A DNA stretch of 17,664 nt from positions 1 through 17,664 of the forward strand of contig JAAZCH010000423.1 in assembly GCA_012513395.1 (NCBI GenBank). The letters run 5' to 3'. This document shows, piece after piece, positions 6,554-13,677 of this stretch. The stretch is from Tissierellia bacterium. Lineage in GTDB: Bacteria; Bacillota_A; Clostridia; Tissierellales; Peptoniphilaceae. The notes under the pieces were generated by a model that did no database searches, was not told where the DNA came from, and saw only the letters and a program-made list of their open reading frames with translations. Made by a program: the position numbers and the translations under genes. Each line of letters opens with the position of its first letter. The first letter of the stretch is position 1.

Positions 6554-7635
6554 TTTCCTTCACCTACCATTTCATCTAACAATATTATAGCCAGTGCAGC
6601 CTCTAGGACTGGTACTGCGCGAATCGCTATACAAGGATCGTGCCTGCCTTGGATTGTAAGCTTTACATTTTCTTTTTTGGAAATACTAAAGGAATCTTGC
6701 TCTACTCCTATAGAAGCCGTTGGCTTCATTCCAACTTTGAAAATGATGGGCATGCCGTTGGAAATCCCGCCGTTAATTCCTCCTGCGTGATTTGTAAGAG
6801 TTTTTACAACTCCTCCTTCAATTGATATTGGATCATTATGCTGGGATCCTAGCATCTTAGTTCCCTCAAATCCAGTACCAAATTCAATCCCCCTTACTCC
6901 TGGTATTCCAAATACTAATTTGGCAATTCTATTTTCCAAACCTTCAAATATAGGATTTCCTAAACCTCCTGGAACTCCAATAGCTGCACATTCAATAACT
7001 CCACCTACAGAGTCTAAATTCTTCTTCAAATTTAATATTAATTCTTCCATTTTCGAACCTGCTTCATTGTCAATAACGGGAAGTTTTTTCTCACCTGGTG
7101 ATAATAATTCTTTTAATTCTATATGAGCAGGGTTCCATTTTTTATCTTCAATTTTTCCTACGGACGATAAATGAGCTCCAATATGAATATTTTTTCTAGA
7201 TAAAATTTGTTTAGCTATTCCACCAGCTACACAAAGAGGAGCTGTCAATCTGCCTGAGAAATGACCCCCACCTCGCATATCTACATAATCTCCATACTTT
7301 AAATGGGAGGTGTAATCTGCATGGGAAGGGCGGGGAACGTCCTTTAGATTAGAATAATCTTTAGATCGTTGGTCCTTGTTTTGAATAATAGCAGCGAGAG
7401 GACTTCCTGTAATCCTATTATTATAAACTCCTGATAGAAATTCAGGTAGGTCTTCTTCAATTCTACCTGTCGTTAAATTACTTAAACCAGGAGCTCTCCT
7501 TTTTAAAAATACATTTAGCTCATCCATATCGATAAATTCTCCCGAAGGAAGACCATCTATAACCACACCTATGGCTTTTCCGTGGGATTCACCAAATATT
7601 GAAATTTTTATATTCTTACCGATTGTGGATGACAT
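6544..7635 (-). CDS. aroC: Chorismate synthase
   Basis: Seventh step of the pathway: FMN-dependent trans-1,4-elimination of phosphate from EPSP to give chorismate. The 363-residue length is normal. Signatures are GESHGKAIGVVIDGLP at 15-30 (catalytic H18), RRAPG at 46-50, RPSHADYT at 102-109, the flavin-site RGGGHFSGRLTAP at 121-133, GTGFEGTKMLGSQHND at 253-268, NHAGGINGGISNG at 282-294 and GRHDPCIAIRAVPVLEA at 320-336. It overlaps the 3' end of aroA by 20 nt. An AGGAGG site inside aroA lies 8 nt before the ATG, so translation is probably coupled. Confidence 0.98.
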   Translation of the reverse strand: MSSTIGKNIKISIFGESHGKAIGVVIDGLPSGEFIDMDELNVFLKRRAPGLSNLTTGRIEEDLPEFLSGVYNNRITGSPLAAIIQNKDQRSKDYSNLKDVPRPSHADYTSHLKYGDYVDMRGGGHFSGRLTAPLCVAGGIAKQILSRKNIHIGAHLSSVGKIEDKKWNPAHIELKELLSPGEKKLPVIDNEAGSKMEELILNLKKNLDSVGGVIECAAIGVPGGLGNPIFEGLENRIAKLVFGIPGVRGIEFGTGFEGTKMLGSQHNDPISIEGGVVKTLTNHAGGINGGISNGMPIIFKVGMKPTASIGVEQDSFSISKKENVKLTIQGRHDPCIAIRAVPVLEAALAIILLDEMVGEGKWN

Positions 7636-8872
7636 CGACTGTACCTCCTAGGGATTTAAAGTCTTCGTAGAATTTAGGATAAGATTTATTAACAGCTTCT
7701 CCTTTGTTAATAATCACTTCTTTCTCGCAACATATAGACGCTATACTGGCAGCCATAGCTATTCTATGATCTCCAAAGCTGGAAGTTTCGCCCCCAATCA
7801 GCTTTCCGCCCTTAATAATCAAACCATCTTTTGTTTCTTCTGCATTTCCTCCTAAATCTTTGATCATTTGTGCTGTAGTCTTTAGTCGATCTGTTTCCTT
7901 ATAGCGAAGTCTTTCTCCATTGTAGAAAACTGACTCCCCTGTGCTAACTGAAGCGAGAACGGCTAAAATGGGTAAGAGATCTGGAATTTCTGATAAATCA
8001 ACACTTATTCCACGCAATTCTCTCTTTCTCACCTCTATCACACCTTCACGCTTAACATCAGCACCCATTTCTTCTAATATATCTAAAATTTTAGAATCCG
8101 ATTGTAGCGTATCCCTTCTTAATCCCTTTAACTTTATAGGACCACATAATGCCCCTGCAGCAAGGTAAAACGCAGCATTTGAATAATCACCTTCCACGTC
8201 TATTGTTCCAGGGCTTTTATAAAATCCTTTCTTGACGCTGAAAATATTATTTCTTCGTTCTACATCAATTCCAAAACGCTCCATAGTTTCTATTGTCATT
8301 TCTACATAAGCTGAGGATTCTAAGGAGTTCGTTAAATGAATTTCCACATCTTTATCCATCAAAGGTGCTGCTAGCAAAATTCCAGAAATATATTGAGAAC
8401 TAATGTTACCAGGCAAGGTAAATAAATTCCCTCTTAATAATCCCTTTGTCTTAAAGGGTAAGTTTTCACTGGAAAATGTAGTTCCATTTTCTTCCATTGC
8501 ATTTTGCAAATCCTTTAAAGGTCTTTCGGGAAGTCTACCTTCTCCTGTAAAGTAGGCATTTTCTATCAAAGCCGCAGTCACTGGAAGTAGAAAGCGCAAG
8601 GTGGATCCACTTTCTTTTGGGTTGATAATCACTTCTTTAGGTACTTCCTTTATGGGAGTTACTATAAGCTGATTGTGTTCTTTTTTAATATCAGCTCCGA
8701 GAGATTTCATGCACTCTATAGTCGCTTCAATATCCTCAGAAGTATTATTTATATTTATTATAGTTTTTTCATCAGCTAAACTAGCACAAATTAATATTCT
8801 GTGGCCATCGGATTTAGAAGAAAGAATCTCTAATTCTCCTTTTAGTTGATTTCCTTTTATTTTTACTATCAT
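7616..8872 (-). CDS. aroA: 3-Phosphoshikimate 1-carboxyvinyltransferase (EPSP synthase)
   Basis: Sixth step: transfer of the enolpyruvyl group of PEP to shikimate-3-phosphate; the target of glyphosate. I start at the ATG at 8872, one base after the aroB stop, giving 418 residues. A longer reading from TTG at 8944 would overlap aroB by 71 nt and adds residues unlike the family. Motifs: KSDGHR at 20-25 (PEP/S3P lysine), ESGSTLRF at 87-94 in place of the NAGTAMR of enteric enzymes, GRLPERPL at 112-119, SSQYISG at 158-164, SEIPDLLP with catalytic D298, RYKETDRL at 323-330, FGDHRIAM at 366-373 and SYPKFYEDF at 397-405. The glycine-loop sequence resembles Gram-positive enzymes; glyphosate tolerance cannot be decided from sequence alone. 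Confidence 0.97.
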   Translation of the reverse strand: MIVKIKGNQLKGELEILSSKSDGHRILICASLADEKTIININNTSEDIEATIECMKSLGADIKKEHNQLIVTPIKEVPKEVIINPKESGSTLRFLLPVTAALIENAYFTGEGRLPERPLKDLQNAMEENGTTFSSENLPFKTKGLLRGNLFTLPGNISSQYISGILLAAPLMDKDVEIHLTNSLESSAYVEMTIETMERFGIDVERRNNIFSVKKGFYKSPGTIDVEGDYSNAAFYLAAGALCGPIKLKGLRRDTLQSDSKILDILEEMGADVKREGVIEVRKRELRGISVDLSEIPDLLPILAVLASVSTGESVFYNGERLRYKETDRLKTTAQMIKDLGGNAEETKDGLIIKGGKLIGGETSSFGDHRIAMAASIASICCEKEVIINKGEAVNKSYPKFYEDFKSLGGTVDVIHNR

Positions 8873-8873
8873 A

Positions 8874-9932
8874 TTATTCCATCCCCTTTTCCAAATAGTA
8901 TTTGAAGCTATTAATCGGAATTTTGTTAAGTCTACATTTGCCAATTTCTTTTATTTCCACTATGGTGATTTCTTCTCCAATACACTTTTTATCTGATTCG
9001 ATATGATTTAGCAATTCCTCTACGGAATAATTGCATTGAGTTGGAAGTCCATTTTTCTGAATTACTTCAATAATTTTTTTCATATCATTTTTATCTAAAA
9101 TGCTAAGCTTTTCGCAGGCTCTTGCCATCATGGCAGTTCCAATAGATACTCCATGGCCATGGCTAATTTTGAAATTACTGGCCTTTTCTATAGCATGACC
9201 TATAGTATGACCTAAGTTCAAAATTTGCCTTTCTTCTTTTTCCAGTTCGTCTGCTTCAACTACTCTAGCTTTGTGTTCTATGCACTTTTCAATAATATTT
9301 GAAAGCCTCTCATCCTTTTTATCTAAAGGGATTTGAAACTCATCAAATAATTCTCTATCAAACAAAATTCCGTATTTTATAGATTCTGCAACCCCATCTT
9401 GGAAATACTTTTCTTCCATTGTAGATAATAGATCCGGATCACATAAAACAGCTTTTGGCTGATTAAATATGCCCACAAGGTTTTTACCCTTTTTTAAATT
9501 CACAGCTGTTTTTCCTCCCACAGAAGAATCGACTGCTGCCAACAAAGTAGTCGGAACCTGAATATATTCTATTCCTCTTAAAAAAGTTCCTGCTACAAAG
9601 CCTGATATATCTCCAACAACTCCACCACCAAAAGCAAGAACAGTATCTTTTCTTTGGATATTATTTTCTGCCATAAATTCCACTATCTCGCTATAAACTT
9701 TTAGAGATTTACTTTCTTCCCCTGGAGAAATTATATACATTTCCCATTTAATTCCATTTTTATTCATTTGGTCTAATAAATCAGATCCATAATAAGAATG
9801 TACATTTTCATCAGTTATTATCATCACTTTTCCTTTTATAAAAGGTTTTAATGATTTCCTTAATTTTTTGAACATCCCTTTTTCAATTATAACTGGATAA
9901 TTGGGATTTGTTTTTATGTGAATAACACCCAT
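8874..9932 (-). CDS. aroB: 3-Dehydroquinate synthase
   Basis: Second step: NAD- and metal-dependent cyclisation of DAHP to 3-dehydroquinate. 352 residues, normal length. The NAD-binding GGGVVGD is at 102-108, PTTLLAAVDSSVGGKT at 127-142, and GVAESIKYG at 180-188. By alignment to the characterised fungal enzyme the metal ligands are E183, H242 (NLGHTIGHAIE, 239-249) and H258. The last ligand motif, usually HGE(A/C)V, reads HGHGV here, a small variation next to an intact ligand. Start ATG 3 nt after the tyrA stop, with an AGGAG site inside the tyrA end. Confidence 0.97.
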   Translation of the reverse strand: MGVIHIKTNPNYPVIIEKGMFKKLRKSLKPFIKGKVMIITDENVHSYYGSDLLDQMNKNGIKWEMYIISPGEESKSLKVYSEIVEFMAENNIQRKDTVLAFGGGVVGDISGFVAGTFLRGIEYIQVPTTLLAAVDSSVGGKTAVNLKKGKNLVGIFNQPKAVLCDPDLLSTMEEKYFQDGVAESIKYGILFDRELFDEFQIPLDKKDERLSNIIEKCIEHKARVVEADELEKEERQILNLGHTIGHAIEKASNFKISHGHGVSIGTAMMARACEKLSILDKNDMKKIIEVIQKNGLPTQCNYSVEELLNHIESDKKCIGEEITIVEIKEIGKCRLNKIPINSFKYYLEKGME

Positions 9933-9935
9933 GGA

Positions 9936-10769
9936 TTATCTCCTTTTGTCTTCCATTTGTTTTTTTGCCATGCATCCAGAGTGAAGCATATCTTTTAATT
10001 TTTCTTCCTCTTCCCTTTCAATGGCATCTGCATATCTTTCTAGGTGGCTGCTAATTCTTCGGATTTCTTTGCATAAATTATCTTTATTTGCAAAAAATAG
10101 TTCAGCCCACATATCTTTGTCTAATGTTGCAACTCGTGTCAAATCCTTTAAACTATCTGCAGAAAATCCAAATTCCTCATCATTTGTGGGAGATTGAACA
10201 TAGGAATTCGATACGATATGAGCAAGTTGTGAAGTATATGCAATTATGCGATCATGGTCAATACTATTTGTATAAACTATATTTTTAAATCCAATATCTC
10301 GAAATAAGCTCTCCAAATTCGAACCAATTCCTTTTGAGGTCTCATTTTCCACAAAAATCATAGAAGAATCTTTGAAGAGTTGGGAAAAAGAGTTCTCATA
10401 ACCGCCTCTTTCCCTGCCTGCCATGGGATGTCCTCCCAAGTATGGAAATTTAAATTCCTTTGCAATGGGAAGTAACTCCCTTTCCACAACTCTTTTTACT
10501 CCACAAAAATCCAAAACTATTCCTTTAATATTCTCTTTGTTTTCTTTAACAAAGTCGATTGCAACGTTATAATTTACTGCTAGTACTATTAGTTCGCAGT
10601 CTTTAATATTTTTTTGATTCAATTCCTCCTGTATAACTCCATCTAATAGTGCATTCTTCATGGCGTTTTTGTCAGAATCAAATCCTAATACATCATGGGA
10701 GGTTTTTTCATTTATAGCCTTTGCAAAACTACCTCCCATTAAACCTAGTCCTAAAACTCCTATCTTCAT
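9936..10769 (-). CDS. tyrA: Prephenate dehydrogenase
   Basis: Oxidative decarboxylation of prephenate to 4-hydroxyphenylpyruvate, the committed step to Tyr. 277 residues: an N-terminal Rossmann domain with GLGLMGGS at 6-13 and the acidic D31 that favours NAD, then the prephenate-binding region GGHPMAGRERGG at 112-123 and DHDRIIAYTSQLAH at 171-184, where H172 aligns with the catalytic histidine of the enteric enzyme. There is no ACT domain and no fused chorismate mutase, so prephenate must come from PheA and no built-in allosteric domain is visible. The ATG directly abuts the aroF stop (TAAATG). The ribosome binding site is weak, suggesting reliance on translation of aroF. Confidence 0.95.
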   Translation of the reverse strand: MKIGVLGLGLMGGSFAKAINEKTSHDVLGFDSDKNAMKNALLDGVIQEELNQKNIKDCELIVLAVNYNVAIDFVKENKENIKGIVLDFCGVKRVVERELLPIAKEFKFPYLGGHPMAGRERGGYENSFSQLFKDSSMIFVENETSKGIGSNLESLFRDIGFKNIVYTNSIDHDRIIAYTSQLAHIVSNSYVQSPTNDEEFGFSADSLKDLTRVATLDKDMWAELFFANKDNLCKEIRRISSHLERYADAIEREEEEKLKDMLHSGCMAKKQMEDKRR

Positions 10770-11783
10770 TTATGACAAGCCTGCCATCACTTCATGAAGT
10801 TTGAACACTTTATTAGCAACGCGCTCAAAGGTTTCAGGTCTTAGGGATTGAGGTCCATCGCATAAAGCATGTTCCGGATCATTATGAACTTCAATAATAA
10901 TTCCATGGGCTCCCACAGCAGTAGCTGCCATGGACAAAGGCTCTACAAAACGGCTAATACCTGCTGCATGACTAGGATCTATGATGACAGGAAGATGAGT
11001 CTCTTCTTTTAGTAAAGGCACTGCTGAAATATCTAATGTGTTTCGAGTCATAGTTTCGAAGGTTCTTATACCTCTTTCACAAAGAATAACATTTCTATTT
11101 CCTCCTGCCATAATGTATTCTGCACTCATAATGAGTTCTTGATAAGTGGCAGAAAGACCTCTTTTTAATAAAACTGGCTTATTAATTTTTCCTAGTCTTT
11201 TTAACAGTTCGTAATTTTGCATATTTCTAGCCCCAACTTGTATAATGTCAACATCAGCACATAATTCCAGCTGAGATGATTCCATTATTTCTGTGACAAT
11301 TGGAAGACCTGTTTCTTTTTTTGCAGCTAATAATAATTCAATCCCTTTTTCTCCCATTCCTTGGAACGCATAAGGAGATGTACGCGGTTTGAATGCACCG
11401 CCTCTTAAGATTTTCGCTCCAGATTTTTTAACTGCCCTTGCTACTTCTATAATTTGCTCCTCTGATTCCACAGAACACGGTCCAGCAATTAAAGTGAAAT
11501 TATCTCCTCCAATTTTAGTTCCATTTTCCAATGTAATTATCGTATCTTCTGGATGAAATCTTCGATTAGCCTCCTTGTAGGGTTCTTGAATTCTCTTAAT
11601 ATCCTCGACGATTTCCAGCGCTTGTATAAGACTAGAATCAATTTTAGTAGTATCACCTACTAATCCTAAAATAATAATATTTTCTCCAACTGTTGGGCGA
11701 ACGTCCACACCTTGTGTCTCCAACCATGCTATAAGTCTAGATAGTTGTTCTTTATCTGGGTTTGGTTTTAATTTGATAATCAT
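10770..11783 (-). CDS. aroF: 3-Deoxy-7-phosphoheptulonate (DAHP) synthase with N-terminal regulatory domain
   Basis: First step: condensation of PEP and erythrose-4-phosphate. 337 residues. Residues 1-67 form the ferredoxin-like regulatory domain found in Thermotoga-type and many clostridial DAHP synthases, where it binds Tyr or Phe. Residues about 80-337 are the TIM barrel: GPCSVES at 101-107 with metal ligand C103, LRGGAFKPRTSPY at 126-138 for PEP binding, DPSHAAG at 269-275 with ligand H272, and the last ligands E298 and D309. First structural gene of the operon, with an AGAGGAG site 6 nt before the ATG, 14 nt beyond the T-run of the leader terminator. Expression is therefore likely set by attenuation and activity by feedback. 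Confidence 0.97.
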   Translation of the reverse strand: MIIKLKPNPDKEQLSRLIAWLETQGVDVRPTVGENIIILGLVGDTTKIDSSLIQALEIVEDIKRIQEPYKEANRRFHPEDTIITLENGTKIGGDNFTLIAGPCSVESEEQIIEVARAVKKSGAKILRGGAFKPRTSPYAFQGMGEKGIELLLAAKKETGLPIVTEIMESSQLELCADVDIIQVGARNMQNYELLKRLGKINKPVLLKRGLSATYQELIMSAEYIMAGGNRNVILCERGIRTFETMTRNTLDISAVPLLKEETHLPVIIDPSHAAGISRFVEPLSMAATAVGAHGIIIEVHNDPEHALCDGPQSLRPETFERVANKVFKLHEVMAGLS

Positions 11784-11807
11784 AATTTTCTCCTCTTAAA
11801 TTTTTCT

Positions 11808-11845
11808 AAAAAAATAAAGCTCCCAAAACGCTGTTTTGGGAGCTT
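11808..11845 (-). terminator. Attenuator: intrinsic terminator between leader peptide and aroF
   Basis: On the minus strand AAGCTCCCAAAAC (11845-11833), loop AGC, and GTTTTGGGAGCTT (11829-11817) form a perfect 13-bp stem, followed by TATTTTTTTA. This is the strongest intrinsic terminator in the window. It lies after the leader-peptide stop and before the aroF ribosome binding site, so it would stop transcription ahead of the whole operon unless prevented. Its ascending arm also takes part in the alternative pairing described for the antiterminator. Confidence 0.9.
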
Positions 11846-11923
11846 ACAATAGACTTCATTCATACAAATTTAAACAATCATCTCAGAATAATTTATATGT
11901 CTATTCATACAACCCAAAAAAGC
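11830..11923 (-). promoter_or_regulatory. Predicted antiterminator competing with the attenuator
   Basis: On the minus strand GCTTTTTTGGG (11923-11913, leader codons 23-26) can pair with CCCAAAACAGC (11840-11830), 10 of 11 positions. AATAGAC (11905-11899) can pair with GTCTATT (11854-11848), 7 of 7, in the same nested arrangement. The first helix uses 8 nt of the terminator's ascending arm plus its loop, so the two folds exclude each other. A third pairing, AGCTTTTAC (11953-11945) with GTAAAGCT (11928-11921) with one bulge, could sequester the antiterminator when no ribosome is present. Found by eye; energies not computed. Confidence 0.7.
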
Positions 11924-11989
11924 TTTACCGTAAAAGAAAGTAAAGTAAAAGCTAAAATAAAATTGTACAAAAGACATAAGTTTTTTCAT
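11870..11989 (-). CDS. Phe/Tyr-rich leader peptide of the aromatic operon
   Basis: A 39-residue ORF whose translation, not its product, is likely what matters. Residues 7-20 read FVQFYFSFYFTFFY, with seven Phe and three Tyr out of fourteen. Overall there are 8 Phe and 4 Tyr and no Trp, matching the operon's end products. The ATG at 11989 follows an AAGGAG site at 10-nt spacing. A longer in-frame reading to 12067 crosses the promoter and is not credible. The stop codon is 24 nt before the terminator stem. A ribosome stalled in codons 7-16 for lack of charged tRNA-Phe or tRNA-Tyr would leave codons 23-31 free to form the antiterminator; one reaching the stop would mask them and allow termination. 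Layout parallels the pheA and trp leaders of enterics. Confidence 0.82.
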   Translation of the reverse strand: MKKLMSFVQFYFSFYFTFFYGKAFLGCMNRHINYSEMIV

Positions 11990-12023
11990 TACAAGTTTTC
12001 TCCTTGTTTCTAAGAATAGAGCT

Positions 12024-12051
12024 ATTATAACATAAATATTAAACTCTACAA
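12024..12051 (-). promoter_or_regulatory. Extended -10 promoter of the aromatic operon
   Basis: On the minus strand TGTTATAAT (12032-12024) is a perfect extended -10. A poor -35, TTGTAG (12051-12046), lies 16 bp upstream, as is usual for extended -10 promoters. The start of transcription should be near 12017, about 28 nt before the leader-peptide ATG, with the ribosome binding site between. Confidence 0.65.
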
Positions 12052-12284
12052 GAGGGATTAACGCCAAGTTTAATGGTATTTTATAATTTATTCTCCAATT
12101 TTATGAATCAAATGGGCATTTTTCAATATTTAACAATGGGTAAAATTATTTAAATAGTTTTAATAATTATGTAAATTAATTCCTCTTTTGCAATTAAACA
12201 AAATTTCCAAAGATTTAATTGTATTTACGAAAACATCACTTACTTATATATTTACATCCAATGTTTTACAAAATAATAAAAAAA
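12052..12284. other. A+T-rich intergenic region with no recognised gene
   Basis: This stretch lies upstream of the aromatic-operon promoter and downstream of the terminator that follows leuB and the SDR remnant. I see no ORF with family resemblance, no tRNA and no strong hairpin. It may contain upstream promoter (A/T tract) or operator sequence. Confidence 0.4.
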
Positions 12285-12314
12285 CGGCAAGGAAAAAATA
12301 AATTTCCTTTGCCG
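12278..12314 (-). terminator. Intrinsic terminator downstream of leuB and the SDR remnant
   Basis: On the minus strand CGGCAAAGGAAA (12314-12303) pairs with TTTCCTTGCCG (12295-12285), 11 bp with a single-base bulge, followed by TTTTTTT. It lies about 10 nt after the stop codon of the SDR remnant and would end transcripts coming from leuB. The plus-strand side also has a T-run, so it may be bidirectional. Confidence 0.8.
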
Positions 12315-12323
12315 ATTTGTTTT

Positions 12324-12456
12324 TTACGCTAGCAATCCTCCGTCGATTGCGTACTGAGATCCTGTGATGAAGCTTGCGTCATCACTACCTAGGAATAACA
12401 CAAGTCTAGCTATTTCTTCTGCCTTTCCGTATCTTCCCATTAGTACTAATGCTCCA
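12324..12456 (-). pseudogene. 3' remnant of a short-chain dehydrogenase/reductase gene
   Basis: Translating the minus strand gives a reading frame ending at TAA (12326-12324) whose last 38 residues read as a typical SDR C-terminus: [20 protein letters not shown], then a serine, then [15 protein letters not shown]. These blocks are very characteristic of FabG-like reductases, where the segment follows the catalytic domain. Upstream of the in-frame ATG at 12440 the frame stays open for a few residues (LAVDGALVL) but the rest of the enzyme, including the Rossmann GxxxGIG motif and the YxxxK active site, is absent; leuB occupies that DNA in another frame. The fragment keeps its own stop and terminator. 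It looks like the tail of an SDR gene cut off by rearrangement. About 40 residues alone cannot form an enzyme. Confidence 0.7.
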
Positions 12457-12498
12457 TCTACTGCTAAGTTATAAATGCTAATATTATTATGATTAGTT

Positions 12499-13566
12499 TT
12501 ATATTCTAGCTAGGACTTCTTCTCCCATTTCCTTGCAGCCTATTTTTTCTTTTCCTGCTGCTATATCTCCCGTTCTAAATCCTGCTGCTAGAGTTTTTTC
12601 TACAGCTTCTTCGATGGCTTTTGCTTCTGTTTCTAGATTGAAGCTGTATCTTAGCATCATGGCAGCTGAAAGAATCATGGCTAAGGGATTTGCTAAATTT
12701 TGTCCAGCTATGTCTGGTGCAGATCCGTGAATGGGTTCGTAAAGATGTGGTCCGTTATCTCCTAGACTAGCTGATGGCAACATTCCTATGGAGCCTGTGA
12801 TTTGGGAAATTTCGTCAGACAAAATGTCTCCGAATATATTATTAGTCAAAATTACGTCGAATTGGCGTGGGTCTCTTACGACTTGCATCGCTGCGTTGTC
12901 GATATACAAGTGCTCTAGCTTTACTTCAGGATAATCTTTGTGAACTTCTTCCACAACTGCTCTCCAAAGTTTTGACGAATCTAAGACATTTGCCTTGTCT
13001 ACGCTAGTTACCTTTTTATTTCTTTTCATAGCCGATTCAAAAGCAATTTTTGCAATTCTTCTGATCTCTCCTTCGTTATACTTTTCCATATCGTAAGCTG
13101 TTCTCAGTCCATCTTCTTCATAAGTTTTTCGCTCGCCAAAATAAATTCCACCCACCAGTTCACGCACTACCAAGATGTCGATACCGTCTCCTAAAATTTC
13201 ATTTTTAAGAGGAGATGCATCTCTTAGTTCCTTGTAGATTATAGCTGGGCGCAAATTTGCATAGACTTGTAATTCTTTTCTGAGTTTCAAAAGTCCTTGT
13301 TCTGGGCGAAGTTTCGGCTCAATTGTATCCCATTTCCAACCGCCTACTGCTCCTAAAAGTATTCCGTCTGATGACTTTGCAATTTCAATGGCTTCATCGG
13401 TAACCGGAACTCCGTGTGCGTCGATGCTAGCTCCACCTAGTAGAATATTTTCATAAGTAAATTCGTGTCCGTATTTTTCTCCGATTTTATCCAGTACCTT
13501 CGTAGCGATACCTGCTATCTCAGGTCCAATTCCATCCCCTGCTGCTAAAGCGATTTTGTAATCCAT
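12499..13566 (-). CDS. leuB: 3-Isopropylmalate dehydrogenase
   Basis: Third dedicated step of leucine synthesis: NAD-dependent oxidation of 3-isopropylmalate, followed by decarboxylation to 2-oxoisocaproate. I start at the ATG at 13566, giving 355 residues, because GGGAGG lies 5 nt before it; the longer form adds seven residues without support. Motifs: GDGIGPEI at 10-17, substrate arginines R96, R106 and R136 ([13 protein letters not shown] and VVREL segments), K191 in SVDKANVLD, metal-binding D223, D247 and D251 ([18 protein letters not shown]) and adenine-binding HGSAPDIAG at 280-288. The loop between G87 and L100 is that of LeuB rather than isocitrate dehydrogenase. No leuA, leuC or leuD is in the window, so it has been separated from the pathway or is transcribed alone. 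It diverges from the S9 peptidase gene. Confidence 0.95.
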   Translation of the reverse strand: MDYKIALAAGDGIGPEIAGIATKVLDKIGEKYGHEFTYENILLGGASIDAHGVPVTDEAIEIAKSSDGILLGAVGGWKWDTIEPKLRPEQGLLKLRKELQVYANLRPAIIYKELRDASPLKNEILGDGIDILVVRELVGGIYFGERKTYEEDGLRTAYDMEKYNEGEIRRIAKIAFESAMKRNKKVTSVDKANVLDSSKLWRAVVEEVHKDYPEVKLEHLYIDNAAMQVVRDPRQFDVILTNNIFGDILSDEISQITGSIGMLPSASLGDNGPHLYEPIHGSAPDIAGQNLANPLAMILSAAMMLRYSFNLETEAKAIEEAVEKTLAAGFRTGDIAAGKEKIGCKEMGEEVLARI

Positions 13567-13624
13567 ATTTTCCTCCCTAGTATTCATATTATTTCAATTA
13601 TACATTAATTCAGCAACTTTTACA

Positions 13625-13652
13625 TTGAATATAATCACCCTAGTGATAAAAT
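13625..13652 (+). promoter_or_regulatory. Possible promoter of the S9 peptidase gene
   Basis: TTGAAT (13625-13630) and TAAAAT (13647-13652) are separated by 16 bp and lie 25 nt before the TTG start. Both boxes are imperfect. The 110-bp region is shared with the divergent leuB gene, for which a TATAAT on the minus strand at 13602-13597 is the best -10 candidate. Confidence 0.35.
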
Positions 13653-13677
13653 ATGACTATACAAGGAGGGATTTATT

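Noticed and set aside
8873..8944. Longer AroA start at TTG 8944
   Set aside because: It overlaps aroB by 71 nt and adds 24 residues not seen in EPSP synthases; the ATG at 8872 matches the family N-terminus.
11783..12017. T-box riboswitch upstream of aroF
   Set aside because: The leader is about 235 nt and lacks the conserved T-box antiterminator sequence and a stem I specifier arrangement; the Phe/Tyr-rich ORF explains the region better.
11990..12067. N-terminal extension of the leader ORF to 65 residues
   Set aside because: It would run through the extended -10 promoter and has no ribosome binding site; the ATG at 11989 has AAGGAG upstream.
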